Counted from the stretch's first letter, positions 34,978-43,239 are shown. The stretch is DNA of 64,000 nucleotides from Ectobacillus ponti (GCF_024294785.1 NZ_JANCLT010000003.1:1-64000); one strand, 5' to 3'. The notes: generated by a model not told the origin, from the letters alone. Translations and numbers: made by a program.

Positions 34978-36279
34978 TTATTGCTGCAGCAATTCTTCGA
35001 CGGCCCGGCCATCTGTATCCCCAAGGTCCAGCCCGAGAAGCCGGGCGAATGTCGGCCCTTCATCAATGAGCCGTATAAAAGGAATAGTGCCGGGCTGAAT
35101 GCCCCGGCCGGCGGCCATGACAATCGTGGAGTAATCCGGCTTTTCGGGTGAATAGCCATGCGTGGCCCGGGTGTATTTTTTTCGGTCCATGTCCCCTGCC
35201 GTATTCTCCCGCAGATACGCTCCTTCATAATCCTCCAGGAAATAGTAGCCTTGCTTTGCCTCCAGCAGAAAAGCGCACGTCCCGTCAGCCCCCCTTTTTT
35301 CTGCTTCGGCTCCTGTTAACATTTGCTCAATGCCGCTTTCAGGATCCTGCAGCAGGGACTCCAGCAGCTTTTGCAGTGTCTGCAGTGTTGCGGTATCCTT
35401 CTTCTTTACATGAATGTAAGCTGAGCCGTCACAGCTCTGACAGTAGGCATCCCAGTGCCGCAGCTTTCCCTTCGTATTAACGGATAGGAGGCCATGCTTC
35501 CGCAGCAGCACATTCACTTTGATGGCGATGGCTTCATCGAGCGCGCTGTGGTCGCCGAGAGCGACAAGAGTAGAGTGGTCATAGAGGCCGCTTTGCTGTA
35601 ACGCGTTGGTGATGGCCCCGAGCCGTTCATCGTGCCGCCGCAGCGCCGCCATTGCCTCCTCCGAGGAAAAACCATGAAGATGGCGCTGTGTATCCAGATC
35701 GGTAAAATGGACAAGCAGCAGGTTCGGCTTTTTTGTTTGGATGGTATGGACGGTGGAGGCGAGCACGAAATCATCGAGCTCCGGCTGGCTGAGCCCGTTG
35801 CGCAGATGGCCGAACAAGCGGTTCAGCTCCCATTGATACAGCGGTGAACCGTTCAAGAGAGAGACGAGAATTTGATTGTGCCAGGGACGGTTGGCGAAAA
35901 TCTCCGGCATGTTGTAGTCAATGTCAGCCTTTGCGGTTACGGGCCAAAGCAGGGCAGCTGTGGTGAGCCCGGCTTTTCTCGCTTCATCATACAGGGTGGT
36001 GCCCTGTACATCTCTCCGGTGCCAATGCCAATCCGGAGAAGATCGGCCCGGCTGCAGCAGGGTGTTGCTTGTGATGCCGTGCCGGTTCGGCAGCCTGCCC
36101 GTCACAATGGTGGCATGGCAAGGATAGGTGATAGAAGGATAGATGGTTTGTACCTGCTGTGCAAGGGCGCCGCGCTGCAGCAATGCCTGGAAATGGGGCA
36201 ACTGCTTGATAACGGGCAAATCTAAGGCAGAGAGGCAGTCAAACGAGATGACAATGAGATGGTCCGTGAGTCGCTTCAT
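34978..36279 (-). CDS. Alkaline-phosphatase-superfamily phosphodiesterase/nucleotide pyrophosphatase
   Basis: 433 residues. Metal-binding and nucleophile features of the type I phosphodiesterase fold are visible: IVISFDCLSA (first Asp), YPSITYPCHATIVTG with the nucleophilic Thr region, HFTDLDTQRHLHG (Asp/His), LGDHSALD and ATHGYSPEKPDYSTIVMAAG (last His). No signal peptide is seen, so cytosolic action is likely. The substrate is unknown (nucleotide or phosphodiester). The ribosome-binding site GGAGGTG precedes the ATG. Confidence 0.85.
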   Translation of the reverse strand: MKRLTDHLIVISFDCLSALDLPVIKQLPHFQALLQRGALAQQVQTIYPSITYPCHATIVTGRLPNRHGITSNTLLQPGRSSPDWHWHRRDVQGTTLYDEARKAGLTTAALLWPVTAKADIDYNMPEIFANRPWHNQILVSLLNGSPLYQWELNRLFGHLRNGLSQPELDDFVLASTVHTIQTKKPNLLLVHFTDLDTQRHLHGFSSEEAMAALRRHDERLGAITNALQQSGLYDHSTLVALGDHSALDEAIAIKVNVLLRKHGLLSVNTKGKLRHWDAYCQSCDGSAYIHVKKKDTATLQTLQKLLESLLQDPESGIEQMLTGAEAEKRGADGTCAFLLEAKQGYYFLEDYEGAYLRENTAGDMDRKKYTRATHGYSPEKPDYSTIVMAAGRGIQPGTIPFIRLIDEGPTFARLLGLDLGDTDGRAVEELLQQ

Positions 36280-36425
36280 AGTGCACCTCCGGGAATTGCT
36301 GTATCTCTATTGTAAGGGAAAACAGGGGGGATAGGGCTGTCTTTACAGAATTGTCGGATAAAATTAACAGAGAGAGCCTTATCTTATTTTATTCTCTTCC
36401 GGCTACAACTCATGCCTTGCAGCAT

Positions 36426-36456
36426 AAAAAGCCTGCTGTCCATGGGACAGCAGGCC
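36426..36456 (-). terminator. Terminator after the MFS gene
   Basis: Minus strand GCCTGCTGTCC / GGACAGCAGGC followed by TTTTT. Confidence 0.85.
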
Positions 36457-36458
36457 TG

Positions 36459-37658
36459 TTATGCCGCGGTGCGTACAGAAGCCGATTGTGTCGGCTTAAT
36501 GGCGAAGGATAGAAGAAGGCCGATGGCGAGAATGCCGCCGAAGCTTTCAAACGCAAAGAGATACTGCCCTGCTTGCAAGAGGCGCAGCGCCAGCAAGGGG
36601 CCGGTGCTGGCACCGAGGAACAGGATGAATGCGTTGAAGGAAATGGCGCTTCCTCTGGCGTTTCCGGCCAACTGGCTGATAAGAGAAATATTCATCGGCG
36701 TGACGATGGCAATGCCGGCCACGAACAAGACACTCATCAGTACGATCAGCGGCAGGACAGGGCTGATGCCAAGTGCCAGCAAGCCAAAAGCGGCCAGCGC
36801 CAATCCGCTCCGCAGCACTGTGATCATGCCGAGCTTTTGTGCAATCCGGCCGGCAAATGGGGAGATGAGCATACCTGCAATACCGGCGGCCCGCACGTAC
36901 AGAATGTCCTGGTTTGTCAGATGAAATGCGGACGCCAGGTAGCTTCCGAGAATCGTATACATGCCGACCAGCGACAATAACAGCATGAAGGTAACGGAAA
37001 ACGCAAGCAGCAGCTGTGTCTGCTTAAGCAGAGCGGACATTTGCCCGAATTTCATGAGTATGTTCTCCTGCGGCCTTGCGATATCATCCTTCGGCAAATA
37101 TACAAGAACGAGCAGAGCTGTCAGGGCATAGAGCACTCCTAGAATAACGAAAATGGTGTGCCAGCCCCAATACTCATTCACAAGGCTGCTGAACACCTGT
37201 CCGGCGATGCCGGCCATAAGCAGCCCGGAGCTGATAAAGCCGACAGCCGTCATCCGTTTGGCGGGCGGGAACATTTCGCCGGCATAGACGAGGGCGATGG
37301 GCGCAAAGGCAGCCGCCACCAGCCCCTGCACGCCTCTGAGCAGCAGCAGGCCGTAGAAATGGTCCGTGAAGCCGCAAGCAAGGGTTACGGCGGCAAGCAA
37401 ACCCATGCTGGCCGTCAAAAAGATTTTGCGTCCGTACCGGTCTGAGAAGGGACCGTACAGGAGACAGCCCAGTGCATAGCAAAGGGAAAAGCAGCTGCCC
37501 ATCCAAGCTGCCCGTGCCAGGCTGACATGGAAGGAGCGGGTGAAAACAGGGGTCAATGGGATAGTAATGTACATGCTCATGAGCACGACAAGACCGCACC
37601 AGAACAGGATGGCGGTCATGAGAGAATAGTTCTTGCTGTATGTGGCTGACTTCGTCAC
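36459..37658 (-). CDS. MFS transporter, drug/metabolite efflux type
   Basis: 399 residues with 12 hydrophobic segments. The MFS loop motif is present as LYGPFSDRYGRKIFL between segments 2 and 3, with LLLLRGVQGLVAAAFAPIALVYAGE following. The start is GTG 37658 with AAGGAGG about 10 bases before. Substrate unknown; the Bcr/YnfM-like branch is plausible. It is monocistronic. Confidence 0.88.
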   Translation of the reverse strand: MTKSATYSKNYSLMTAILFWCGLVVLMSMYITIPLTPVFTRSFHVSLARAAWMGSCFSLCYALGCLLYGPFSDRYGRKIFLTASMGLLAAVTLACGFTDHFYGLLLLRGVQGLVAAAFAPIALVYAGEMFPPAKRMTAVGFISSGLLMAGIAGQVFSSLVNEYWGWHTIFVILGVLYALTALLVLVYLPKDDIARPQENILMKFGQMSALLKQTQLLLAFSVTFMLLLSLVGMYTILGSYLASAFHLTNQDILYVRAAGIAGMLISPFAGRIAQKLGMITVLRSGLALAAFGLLALGISPVLPLIVLMSVLFVAGIAIVTPMNISLISQLAGNARGSAISFNAFILFLGASTGPLLALRLLQAGQYLFAFESFGGILAIGLLLSFAIKPTQSASVRTAA

Positions 37659-37809
37659 AGATACAATGCCTCCTTGAAAATCGTTACATATAAATTCAAT
37701 TCCACCATCCTACGTGCATGGAGGTGTTTTTGCAAGCAAAACGCTTGTGGAGCATGCGGGCTCTTTCTGCCTGCATACATGATATTCCTAAATATGGAAT
37801 GGTAGTATA

Positions 37810-38064
37810 ATGAGAAGGAAGCATGTAGGAAACGGGGGAACGATTCTCATTGCTGTTCAGCTGTTCGTGAGCGAGAAAGGCGCGTCCCAAGCAGCTGAAA
37901 CAGGTCTGCAAACCATGCTGGAGGTGCTCATTCAGGCGCAGCAGGCTGCCATGATGGCGGCATTGCCGGAGCGGCAGCATCCTCTGCAGGCGGCTCATGA
38001 TTATGTAAATATTGGAACACCTATAAATATGCTGAAAAATTCGATTCGATCTTATATAATGTAG
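37810..38064 (+). CDS. Small protein upstream of the c-di-GMP riboswitch, possibly YjfB-like
   Basis: Frame of up to 84 residues with an amphipathic helix (AETGLQTMLEVLIQAQQAAMMAAL) followed by HPLQAAHDYVNIG. The layout (short N-terminal helix, long helix, HP...G end) recalls the small YjfB family associated with motility, but similarity is weak. ATG 37810 has no ribosome-binding site. GGGGGAACG stands before an ATT codon at about 37843, so an unusual ATT start or a pseudogene is possible. The end of the frame overlaps the predicted -10 of the next unit. Confidence 0.35.
   Translation: MRRKHVGNGGTILIAVQLFVSEKGASQAAETGLQTMLEVLIQAQQAAMMAALPERQHPLQAAHDYVNIGTPINMLKNSIRSYIM
38055..38060 (+). promoter_or_regulatory. 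-10 element (TATAAT) ahead of the c-di-GMP riboswitch
   Basis: A perfect TATAAT 12 bases before the aptamer. The -35 (CTGAAA, 17-base spacing) is poor. Confidence 0.45.
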
Positions 38065-38071
38065 ATATTCC

Positions 38072-38155
38072 GATAAATGCAAACCCAGGGAAACCTGGCG
38101 ACGCAAAGCTACAGGGGCTAAGGTCTTGCCCGGACTATGCCAGCCAGTTGCCGAA
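38072..38155 (+). ncRNA. Cyclic-di-GMP-I (GEMM-I) riboswitch
   Basis: Shows the class-defining blocks: GCAAACC, GGCGACGCAAAGCTACAGGGGCTAAGG, and the second helix ending ATGCCAGCCAGTTGCCGA with the conserved G-containing receptor. The GAAA tetraloop (CAGGGAAACCTG) docks into the second helix. It lies 125 bases ahead of an EAL-domain gene and is followed by a terminator. Confidence 0.92.
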
Positions 38156-38186
38156 GATAACTGTGACACCACGTTATCATTCCATT

Positions 38187-38225
38187 GAGTGTTATTCTTT
38201 CTTATTGAATAGCACTATTTTTTTG
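38187..38225 (+). terminator. Terminator between c-di-GMP riboswitch and EAL gene
   Basis: Ten-base stem (AGTGTTATTC / GAATAGCACT, one G-T pair), nine-base loop and seven T. It is the likely expression platform. Confidence 0.8.
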
Positions 38226-38278
38226 GCAATAAAAACCTTTTATTTTTATATAAAGATAAATGAAATGGCGGTGAGCGA

Positions 38279-39304
38279 ATGCAAGCGGGATGTGAGGTTT
38301 GTATGCCGTCTGTCCGTGGCTACACAGTCGTATTGCCAGATGGGTTCTCAATTGAGAAGTTGATGCCGTATGTGAAGGACGAGCCTGCTCCGAGATTTCA
38401 AAAGCTTGACAGCCGCACCTTTTGGGCAGAGGATGGGCTGTTTTTTGAAATGATGGATGCACTGCAGACGAACAGCCAAGTGCAGGCAGCTCCGGCCCGG
38501 CCGATGAATCCATTGCAGTTCGAAGGGGCAGTGCAGCCGGTTGCAGCACTTTCACAGCAGCGGGAAGCAAGCTGGATTGATGAGCTGATCCGCAAGAGAA
38601 ATATTGCAACCTACTATCAGCCCATTGTCCGGCTGAATGGAACTGCGGCGGAGGTCATCGGCTACGAGCTGCTGGCGCGCGGGGTACGGGAGGATGGCAG
38701 CATCATTTCTCCTTATCATATGTTTGAGGCGGCCAGAGTGCGGAATCGGTTGTTCTCCTTGGACCGTCTGTGCCGTTTGGAGGCGATTCGCAATGCTGGA
38801 AGCATGACGGATTGTTTGCTGTTCATTAATTTTATTCCCACGGCCATTTATGTACCGGAGCACTGTCTGGCCAGTACATTTCAGTTGGTGAAGCAAACGA
38901 AGCTGCGTCCCGAGCAGATCGTGTTTGAAGTGGTGGAGACGGATGAGGTGCAGGACATCCGGCATCTGCAGTCCATTCTGGAGTATTATCGCCATCACGG
39001 CTTCAAATACGCTTTGGATGATGTAGGAACAGGGTATAATCATGCTTCCAAAATTCAAAAGCTGCGTCCGGACATTGTGAAGCTGGCGATGGAGCACGTG
39101 CAGGGCATCAGTCTGGACCGGGAAAAGCAGAAGGCGGCCCTTGAAATTGCGCAAATGACTCACAGCATTGGCGGATCGGCGCTGGCGGAAGGTGTGGAGA
39201 CACTGGAGGATATGCAGTGTTTGCAGGAGCTGGGCTATGATTTGTTTCAGGGCTATTATTTGGGAAAGCCGCAGCCTGAGCCGGTGCGCCGGGTGCTTTC
39301 ATAA
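38279..39304 (+). CDS. EAL-domain cyclic-di-GMP phosphodiesterase
   Basis: 341 residues. An N-terminal region of about 95 residues has no recognised domain. The EAL domain spans about 100-340. The signature EAL is ELL here (Glu130 in GYELLAR). Other catalytic positions are intact by eye: Asn184 (INFIP), Glu217/220 (FEVVE), Asp247-Asp248 (LDDVGTG), Lys268 and Glu304 (AEGVE). It probably hydrolyses c-di-GMP to pGpG. No GGDEF domain and no membrane segment are seen. The c-di-GMP riboswitch upstream suggests feedback. The start ATG 38279 has GGTGAG before it; ATG 38303 is an alternative. Confidence 0.9.
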   Translation: MQAGCEVCMPSVRGYTVVLPDGFSIEKLMPYVKDEPAPRFQKLDSRTFWAEDGLFFEMMDALQTNSQVQAAPARPMNPLQFEGAVQPVAALSQQREASWIDELIRKRNIATYYQPIVRLNGTAAEVIGYELLARGVREDGSIISPYHMFEAARVRNRLFSLDRLCRLEAIRNAGSMTDCLLFINFIPTAIYVPEHCLASTFQLVKQTKLRPEQIVFEVVETDEVQDIRHLQSILEYYRHHGFKYALDDVGTGYNHASKIQKLRPDIVKLAMEHVQGISLDREKQKAALEIAQMTHSIGGSALAEGVETLEDMQCLQELGYDLFQGYYLGKPQPEPVRRVLS

Positions 39305-39310
39305 TAATCG

Positions 39311-39352
39311 CGCGGGGCAGGGCGGCTTCAGCTGCTCTGCCTGCCGCTTTTG
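39311..39352 (+). terminator. Likely terminator after the EAL gene
   Basis: GC-rich imperfect stem (GGGCAGGGCGGC / GCTGCTCTGCC with TTCA loop) followed by TGCCGCTTTTG. Confidence 0.5.
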
Positions 39353-39365
39353 TAACAATGTTACA
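39351..39365. promoter_or_regulatory. Palindrome TGTAACAATGTTACA, operator-like
   Basis: A perfect 7-base inverted repeat with a one-base centre, 118 bases before the Spo0M-like gene. A further TGTTACA half-site lies at 39413-39419. The binding protein is unknown. Confidence 0.35.
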
Positions 39366-39482
39366 GCTGGAAGGAACAATATCATATTCCCATTACAGCC
39401 CAATTAGCAGTTTGTTACATAGACAAATTCTTCTCCTTCATCTGCTATAGTTGTATCCACACAGACGAAGGGAGAGGAGAAC

Positions 39483-39872
39483 ATGATGAAAGGAATGCTG
39501 GCAAAGGCCGGAATTGGCGGAGCAAAACCACATCTGGGGCTTCTCAGGACAGCTTATCGAAATGGAGAGGCAGTGGCCGGATATGTACAGGTAAGCGGTG
39601 GCGGAACAGGACAGCGGATTGAACGGCTGACGGTATCCGTAAAGCAGCGCAACGCGGCGTTCCCGTTGGCTGTTACAGAATATACAGAATTGGACATTAC
39701 GGGGCCGTTCGCAATTGAACAGGGAGAGGAACGGCACTTTCCATTTGTGTACAAGCTGCCGCTTCAGGAGCAGGAGGATGCCCAGACCTTGTTTGAGCTT
39801 GTGGCGACTTTATATATTGCGGGTGCCCGGCGGGAGCGCGATACCGCGGAGATTTTCATTCGAACTGCCTGA
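39483..39872 (+). CDS. Short Spo0M-like (sporulation control, arrestin-fold) protein
   Basis: 129 residues resembling only the N-terminal half of Spo0M (about 258 residues in B. subtilis): MLAKAGIGGAKPHL, AVAGYVQVSGGGTGQRIERL, and FPFVYKLPL. The C-terminal half is absent and no remnant follows; a small membrane-peptide frame begins 50 bases later. It could be a natural single-domain form rather than a truncation. The start is ATG 39483 or 39486, after GGGAGAGGAGAAC. Confidence 0.75.
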   Translation: MMKGMLAKAGIGGAKPHLGLLRTAYRNGEAVAGYVQVSGGGTGQRIERLTVSVKQRNAAFPLAVTEYTELDITGPFAIEQGEERHFPFVYKLPLQEQEDAQTLFELVATLYIAGARRERDTAEIFIRTA

Positions 39873-39923
39873 GGGCAATGCCCATCCCCATCGAGAAGGA
39901 GATCCGGAATGGGAACAGCATGA

Positions 39924-40061
39924 ATGCTGCTGGCGGCCTTGCTGATTGCTGCTGCGGTGACAGGATACATTGCGCTGCCACAGCTGATTTGGCTGGCCGT
40001 TGTAGTGCTGGTGGTATATGTCATGGTATTTGCAGTAAAGGGGATTGTCCGCAGGCATTGA
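39924..40061 (+). CDS. Small membrane peptide, 45 residues, preceded by an in-frame ATG...TGA mini-frame
   Basis: Almost wholly hydrophobic: two segments split by GYIALPQ, ending in a basic tail (VKGIVRRH). The ATG at 39924 directly follows a TGA that ends a four-codon frame (ATG GGA ACA GCA TGA, 39909-39923) in the same register. The good ribosome-binding site GAAGGAGAT serves the upstream ATG. Translation may restart at TGAATG, or the TGA may be a nonsense change. A terminator follows immediately, which supports a real gene. Confidence 0.5.
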   Translation: MLLAALLIAAAVTGYIALPQLIWLAVVVLVVYVMVFAVKGIVRRH

Positions 40062-40062
40062 G

Positions 40063-40090
40063 GAAGAGGCGATAGAGCCTCTTTTTTTTG
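40063..40090 (+). terminator. Terminator after the Spo0M-like/small peptide unit
   Basis: Stem AGAGGC-GATAGA-GCCTCT followed by eight T. Confidence 0.8.
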
Positions 40091-40184
40091 TATGCTCTTA
40101 ACTAAACAGGCTCGTCAGTACATATATTTTGTAATATTATGAGGGTAGATAATATTACTTGGTCATAACAGGGGGAGAGGTCAT

Positions 40185-41039
40185 TTGGAGAAGCTTGCCT
40201 GGGTCATTGACAGCACTGCCTACGTGTCAGAGGAAGTGAAACAGCATCCTGATATCTTTGTTGTTCCTTTGGCTGTCATGTTTGGGGATGAGGTGTACGA
40301 AGATGGGGTTACCATTGATGAGCATGCTTTATATACGAAAATCCGGGAGCAGCAGGCGGTGCCGACCACCTCACAGCCGGCAATCGGCGTGTTTGTGGAT
40401 CTGTACGAACAGCTGAAGGAAAACTATGATGCAGTCATTATGCTGCATGTGTCACAACGCTTGAGCGGAACATATAATGCCAGCAGACAAGCCGCGGAAA
40501 TGACAGGACTCCAGTATCATTGCATCGACACCATGGTGCTGTCGGCAGGGACCACCTATTTGCTGGAGGAAGGGCTGTATTTGGCGGGGCAGGGCTGCCG
40601 TGCGGCGGAAATTGTCCAGCGGCTGGAAGCGATTCTTCCTTCTCTGGAGGACTATATTCTCATCGGCAATCTGGCGCAGCTGCACCGGGGCGGGCGGCTG
40701 AGCAATGCCCAGTATGTGATTGGCACGCTGTTGAACATTAAGCCGATTCTGCAGGTGCGCGATGGGCTGGTGGAGGTCTACGGGAAGGTGCGTTACGAGA
40801 AGAAAGCAGTAAAGCTGCTGCTGGATAAGTGCCGGGAAGCGCTGTCACAGCATGATATTCGCAAGCTGGCGGTGATTCACGGCAACCGTCCGGAAGCGGC
40901 GGCCCAATGGCGTGAACAGATTCTCGCGATGAAGCCGGGCTTGCGGGTCGACCTTGTGCCGCTGCCATCTGTATTAGGGGCGCATGCAGGGGAGGGGACG
41001 CTGGCTGTTATGTGGTACAATGCAAGCCTGGAAGGATAG
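40185..41039 (+). CDS. DegV family fatty-acid-binding protein
   Basis: 284 residues, the usual DegV length. Family marks are VIDSTAYVSEEVKQ at the start, TTSQPAIGVF, LSGTYNASRQAA, and LIGNLAQLHRGGRLSNAQ in the second domain. DegV/FakB proteins bind an acyl chain and, with FakA, present it for phosphorylation; no fakA is in the window. The start is TTG 40185 with GGGGGAGAGG before it. Confidence 0.92.
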   Translation: MEKLAWVIDSTAYVSEEVKQHPDIFVVPLAVMFGDEVYEDGVTIDEHALYTKIREQQAVPTTSQPAIGVFVDLYEQLKENYDAVIMLHVSQRLSGTYNASRQAAEMTGLQYHCIDTMVLSAGTTYLLEEGLYLAGQGCRAAEIVQRLEAILPSLEDYILIGNLAQLHRGGRLSNAQYVIGTLLNIKPILQVRDGLVEVYGKVRYEKKAVKLLLDKCREALSQHDIRKLAVIHGNRPEAAAQWREQILAMKPGLRVDLVPLPSVLGAHAGEGTLAVMWYNASLEG

Positions 41040-41130
41040 ATTTTTCAGGACATGTAAAAAAGCATTGACGGACGGGAAAGTCCGGTTATACAATGAATCA
41101 TGTAAAAAATGGTAAAGGAGGTTACGTGTG

Positions 41131-41211
41131 ATGATTGTAGCAGGAATGATCCGTATGCAGGACAATTGGATACAAGAGCACGTGACCGAAGCAGAGGGCT
41201 GTCTGGAATAG
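41131..41211 (+). CDS. Leader peptide (26 residues) ahead of the BmrCD-type exporter
   Basis: Short frame starting MIVAGMIRMQDNW and ending TEAEGCLE, preceded by a strong AAAGGAGG 8 bases upstream. Two intrinsic terminators lie between it and the exporter genes. The arrangement matches the bmrB leader that controls bmrCD by translation-dependent attenuation in B. subtilis. The sequence was not aligned with BmrB. Confidence 0.55.
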   Translation: MIVAGMIRMQDNWIQEHVTEAEGCLE

Positions 41212-41243
41212 CCTTGTGCCGCCATTCTGATCCTACAGAGAAT

Positions 41244-41277
41244 GCGTACGTTGCGTGAGGGCTTCGTACGCTTTTTT
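41244..41277 (+). terminator. First attenuator terminator before the exporter operon
   Basis: Stem GCGTACG / CGTACGC with a 14-base loop and six T. Confidence 0.8.
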
Positions 41278-41287
41278 ATGCTTTTGC

Positions 41288-41320
41288 AGGCATATCGTCA
41301 AAGCGGCGGTATGCCTTTTT
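41288..41320 (+). terminator. Second attenuator terminator before the exporter operon
   Basis: Stem AGGCATA / TATGCCT with five T, 11 bases after the first terminator. Confidence 0.65.
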
Positions 41321-41384
41321 GTGTTTTGCGGGTGATTTCGCCAAAGAGGCGTTCACATAACAAATGGAGAGAGGAAGATGAGTG

Positions 41385-41441
41385 ATGAAAACAATCATGG
41401 TGAGCGACATGCTGTATGGAGCCTTGCAGGACAGCGGCTAG
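41385..41441 (+). CDS. Second short leader frame (18 residues)
   Basis: MKTIMVSDMLYGALQDSG, with GAGAGGAAG 7 bases before the ATG, ending 37 bases ahead of the exporter start. It may couple translation into the exporter gene. An overlapping 41-codon frame from ATG 41378 is a less likely alternative. Confidence 0.35.
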   Translation: MKTIMVSDMLYGALQDSG

Positions 41442-41478
41442 AGAAAGCAATGCCCAGAATAGAGAGGAGAGGATCTAT

Positions 41479-43239
41479 TTGTTTTCTGTATTACAGAAGC
41501 TGACATGGTTTTTTAAAGCAGAGTGGAAGCGCTATACGATTTCAATCACGCTGCTGATGCTTGTAAATATTTTGGAGATTATGCCCCCGAAGCTGCTGGG
41601 CATGTCCATTGATGATATTAAGGACGGCACGCTGACGGCGGCGGGCATTTTGCAATATATCGGGATTTTGCTGGCGGTGGCGCTTGGCGCCTATATCATG
41701 ACGTTCTTCTGGCAGCATCAGCTGTTTGGCGGGGCATTTGTGCTGGAGCGGGTCATGCGTTCCAAGCTGATGCGCCATCTGTTGAACATGACGCCGGCCT
41801 TTTATCAGCGCAACCGGACCGGGGATTTAATGGCCCGGGCTACGAATGATTTGAAGGCAATCTCCAACACGGCGGGCTTTGGCATTTTGACGCTGGTGGA
41901 TTCCAGCGCCTATATGCTGACTATCTTGTTTATGATGGCCATAACGATCAGCTGGAAGCTGACGCTTGCGGCCATGCTGCCTTTGCCGATTATGGCGATT
42001 GCGATGAACCGGTATGGCAAGAAGCTGCATGAGCGCTTTACGGTTGCCCAGGATTCCTTTGGCGATATGAACGACAAAGTGCTGGAGTCGATTGCCGGTG
42101 TGCGGGTCATCCGTGCTTATGTGCAGGAAAAAGAGGATGAGCAGCGGTTCCACCGCCTCGCGACAGACGTATATGAGAAGAACATGGAAGTGGCAAAAAT
42201 TGATGCCTTGTTTGATCCGACCATTAAGCTGCTGGTTGGCCTCAGCTACTTGATCGGTCTGGTGTACGGGGCATTTCTGGTGTTCCGCAGTGAGGTGACC
42301 TTGGGAGAGCTTGTATCCTTCAACGTGTATCTCGGGATGATGATTTGGCCGATGTTTGCCATCGGGGAGCTCATCAATGTGATGCAGCGGGGCAATGCCT
42401 CCCTTGACCGTGTGAATGAGACGCTGGCGTGCGAGCCGGAGGTGCAGGATCCGGCAGAAGCGGAGAAGGTGGAGAAGCCGGAAAGCATTGTGTTCGACCG
42501 GGTGTCCTTCCGCTATCCGACAGGAGACACGGAGCAGCTGCGTGAGGTATCCTTCAGCCTGAAGCGCGGCCAGACGCTCGGAGTGGTCGGGAAAACCGGC
42601 AGCGGCAAGACAACACTGGTGCGGCAGCTGCTGCGGCAATATCCGGTGCAGCCGGAATCCATCCTGATGTCCGGTGTGCCGCTTGAACGTATTCCAGTGG
42701 AAGAGGTGCTTGGCTGGGTCGGCTATGTGCCGCAGGAGCATATCCTGTTTTCCAAAAGCGTACGGGAAAATATTATGTTCGGCTGCCGGCATGTGGACAA
42801 AGAAGCGCTGCAGCAGGCCATCCGGCTCTCTGCCTTTGAAAAGGACTTGACGTTCCTGCCGGACGGTCTGGAGACCATCGTGGGCGAAAAGGGTGTATCC
42901 CTGTCCGGGGGCCAGAAGCAGCGGATTGCGATTGCGCGGGCAATGATTCTGAATCCGGAGATTTTGATCCTGGATGACTCGCTGTCAGCGGTGGACGCCC
43001 GGACAGAAGCGGCCATTATTGCCAGCATCCGCAGCGAGCGCAGCAATAAAACCACAATTATTACCACACACCGCCTATCAGCCGTGCAGCATGCCGATTG
43101 GATTGTGGTGATGGATGAGGGGCGTGTGGCGGAGGCTGGCACGCACGAGATGCTTCTGGCGCATGGCGGCTGGTACAAGGAGCAATTTGAACGCCAGCAG
43201 CTGATGAGCGAGGATGCAGGGAATGAGGTGAGTGTATGA
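41479..43239 (+). CDS. bmrC: Heterodimeric multidrug ABC exporter subunit, BmrC (YheI)-like
   Basis: 586 residues, close to 585 in B. subtilis BmrC. Six membrane segments lie within about 1-300. The nucleotide-binding domain has Walker A GKTGSGKTT, signature LSGGQKQR and Walker B LILDDSLSAVD. The residue after Walker B is Asp, not the catalytic Glu, as expected for the degenerate-site subunit of such heterodimers. The start is TTG 41479 with GGAGAGGA about 6 bases before; an upstream ATG at 41416 would overlap the leader frame. The next gene overlaps by 4 bases. Confidence 0.9.
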   Translation: MFSVLQKLTWFFKAEWKRYTISITLLMLVNILEIMPPKLLGMSIDDIKDGTLTAAGILQYIGILLAVALGAYIMTFFWQHQLFGGAFVLERVMRSKLMRHLLNMTPAFYQRNRTGDLMARATNDLKAISNTAGFGILTLVDSSAYMLTILFMMAITISWKLTLAAMLPLPIMAIAMNRYGKKLHERFTVAQDSFGDMNDKVLESIAGVRVIRAYVQEKEDEQRFHRLATDVYEKNMEVAKIDALFDPTIKLLVGLSYLIGLVYGAFLVFRSEVTLGELVSFNVYLGMMIWPMFAIGELINVMQRGNASLDRVNETLACEPEVQDPAEAEKVEKPESIVFDRVSFRYPTGDTEQLREVSFSLKRGQTLGVVGKTGSGKTTLVRQLLRQYPVQPESILMSGVPLERIPVEEVLGWVGYVPQEHILFSKSVRENIMFGCRHVDKEALQQAIRLSAFEKDLTFLPDGLETIVGEKGVSLSGGQKQRIAIARAMILNPEILILDDSLSAVDARTEAAIIASIRSERSNKTTIITTHRLSAVQHADWIVVMDEGRVAEAGTHEMLLAHGGWYKEQFERQQLMSEDAGNEVSV

